A stretch of DNA of 5,549 nt from Thermoplasmata archaeon (GTDB taxonomy: Archaea > Thermoplasmatota > Thermoplasmata > Thermoplasmatales > Thermoplasmataceae). The stretch covers positions 1 to 5,549 of the forward strand of contig JAJYVJ010000114.1 of NCBI GenBank assembly GCA_021792045.1, given 5' to 3'. Shown piece after piece: positions 4,760 to 5,549 of the stretch (positions are counted from its first letter, which is position 1; each line of letters opens with the position of its first letter). The notes under the pieces are model-generated. The model worked only from the letters and a program-made list of their open reading frames with translations, was not told the DNA's origin and made no database searches. The translations under genes and the position numbers were made by a program.

Positions 4760-5549
4760 ACAGCGATGAGTATATCTTGCAACTGGAAAACACCGTTGAG
4801 AAACTGATGACTGAGAACGAAACACTAAGGGGTGAGAATGAATCCCTGAAGAAGAAACTCCTTCTTTACGAGAATCCACACACACCGCCATCAAGGCAGA
4901 TGATCAGGCCGAAGATCACAAATCCGCCTGGAAAGAGAGGTGCACCTGTGGGGCATAATGGATCAACCCGCGTACACGGCGAACCGGATGAGATCATCCA
5001 TGTGTCAATGGAAATATGCCCCAACTGCAGCCATGCACTTGAAACACCAATCCGTACCGAGAAGAAGACCATATTCGACATTCCGCCTCCGCAGAAGGTA
5101 AAGGTGACGGAATACGATCTTGATGTTTATAGATGCGGCAACTGCGGTAGGGAAGTGAAGCCCGTGCACAGGGATTGTCCTCAGACGGGTGATATGGGCA
5201 TATACCTGCTGAACTACATCACCATGCTGAAATACAATCTCCGCGGTCCAATAAGGAGGGTACAGGAATTCCTGAAGATCAACAACGATCTCGATCTGAG
5301 CGTGAAGGGAATAAACGATGCCATTCTGAGGGTTGGCGATGCCTGTAAAAATGAGTACATTGCCATACAGAATCGCATAAGAAGATCAAAATGGGTTCAT
5401 ATTGATGAAACGGGCTTCCATGTGGAAGGGAAGAAATACTGGTTGTGGGCATTCAGATCCGCAGAGAACGATGTTCTCATAACAGTAGTGGATTCAAGGG
5501 GAAGGGATGTTGTAAAAGATACACTGGGAGAAGACTTCAGTTCTCCTGT
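4756..5549 (+). CDS. tnpC: IS66 family transposase, N-terminal 264 residues (3' end outside window)
   Basis: The visible part has the IS66 domain order. Residues 5-40 are a leucine/glutamate-rich coiled coil that probably drives oligomerisation. ENPHTPPSRQ (39-48) corresponds to the family's NSSxPPSS-like linker, followed by a basic segment with GKRGAPVGHNG (59-69). A zinc-finger pair CPNC (88-91) and CGNC (127-130) matches the IS66 zinc-binding domain. From about 145 comes the DDE transposase core: VHIDETGFHVEGKKYWLWAF at 214-233 carries the first catalytic acid, D217, in the classic DETG context. RGRDVVKDTLGEDF (248-261) leads towards the second Asp, which lies past the window edge along with the final Glu. 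The frame is open throughout, with no decay, so the copy may be functional. It is translationally coupled to the 98-aa gene. The classical IS66 helper genes tnpA and tnpB are not seen on this side. Confidence 0.92.
   Translation, partial: MNSDEYILQLENTVEKLMTENETLRGENESLKKKLLLYENPHTPPSRQMIRPKITNPPGKRGAPVGHNGSTRVHGEPDEIIHVSMEICPNCSHALETPIRTEKKTIFDIPPPQKVKVTEYDLDVYRCGNCGREVKPVHRDCPQTGDMGIYLLNYITMLKYNLRGPIRRVQEFLKINNDLDLSVKGINDAILRVGDACKNEYIAIQNRIRRSKWVHIDETGFHVEGKKYWLWAFRSAENDVLITVVDSRGRDVVKDTLGEDFSSP

Larger units (their letters stand above)
4371..5549 (+). mobile_element. IS66-like insertion sequence, left part (runs off the window)
   Basis: The region holds an AT-rich leader, a 98-aa reading frame and an IS66-type transposase cut by the window end. 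The left boundary is uncertain: it lies after the SRP RNA end at about 4370 and before the first start codon at 4463. No terminal inverted repeat can be confirmed because the right end is missing. Compared with the AT-rich codon choice of the cob genes, the coding part uses visibly more G/C-ending codons (AAG, CTG, ATC, AGG), in keeping with a separate origin. The target duplication cannot be assessed. Confidence 0.7.

Noticed and set aside
4866..5081. 71-codon minus-strand frame opposite the transposase
   Set aside because: It is antisense to the IS66 linker and zinc-finger coding region; there is no sign of a real gene.

Overview
The window looks like a piece of an archaeal chromosome, most likely from Thermoplasmatales-type Euryarchaeota. 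Three things suggest this: an archaeal SRP (7S) RNA with its own TATA box; a cobamide nucleotide-loop gene set that includes the archaeal-type CobT; and genes that begin either without a leader or with short archaeal Shine-Dalgarno matches. The lineage is an inference from overall style. It was not tested by any search.

Positions 65-3982 hold four late cobamide-assembly genes. cobS lies on the minus strand. From a shared 91-bp spacer, the plus-strand operon cobD-cbiB-cobT is transcribed the other way. cobD and cbiB overlap by 4 bp (ATGA), and cbiB and cobT are 12 bp apart. Together they make the aminopropanol phosphate linker (CobD), attach it to adenosylcobyric acid (CbiB), prepare the alpha-ribazole-phosphate type lower-ligand nucleotide (CobT) and join it to activated cobinamide (CobS). 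The guanylyltransferase (CobY/CobU) and the final phosphatase (CobZ/CobC) are not in the window. A T-rich tract near 4010 probably ends the operon.

Positions about 4068-4370 encode the SRP RNA. It can be recognised from the Alu-domain hairpins with a UGUUAC linker, the helix 6 hairpin with a GGAG loop, the helix 8 SRP54-binding motif (CAGG / GGAA / AGCA) and complementary 5' and 3' ends. A TATA box at about 4041-4048 is correctly spaced for its start.

From about 4371 to the window end lies the left part of an IS66-like insertion element. It has an AT-rich leader, a 98-aa basic protein of unknown function, and a translationally coupled IS66-type transposase that runs off the window after its first catalytic Asp. 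A perfect 11-bp inverted repeat sits exactly across the promoter and start codon of the 98-aa gene. Along with the 98-aa gene itself, it is the most unusual thing in the window.

Positions 1-64 contain no gene that can be called with confidence.
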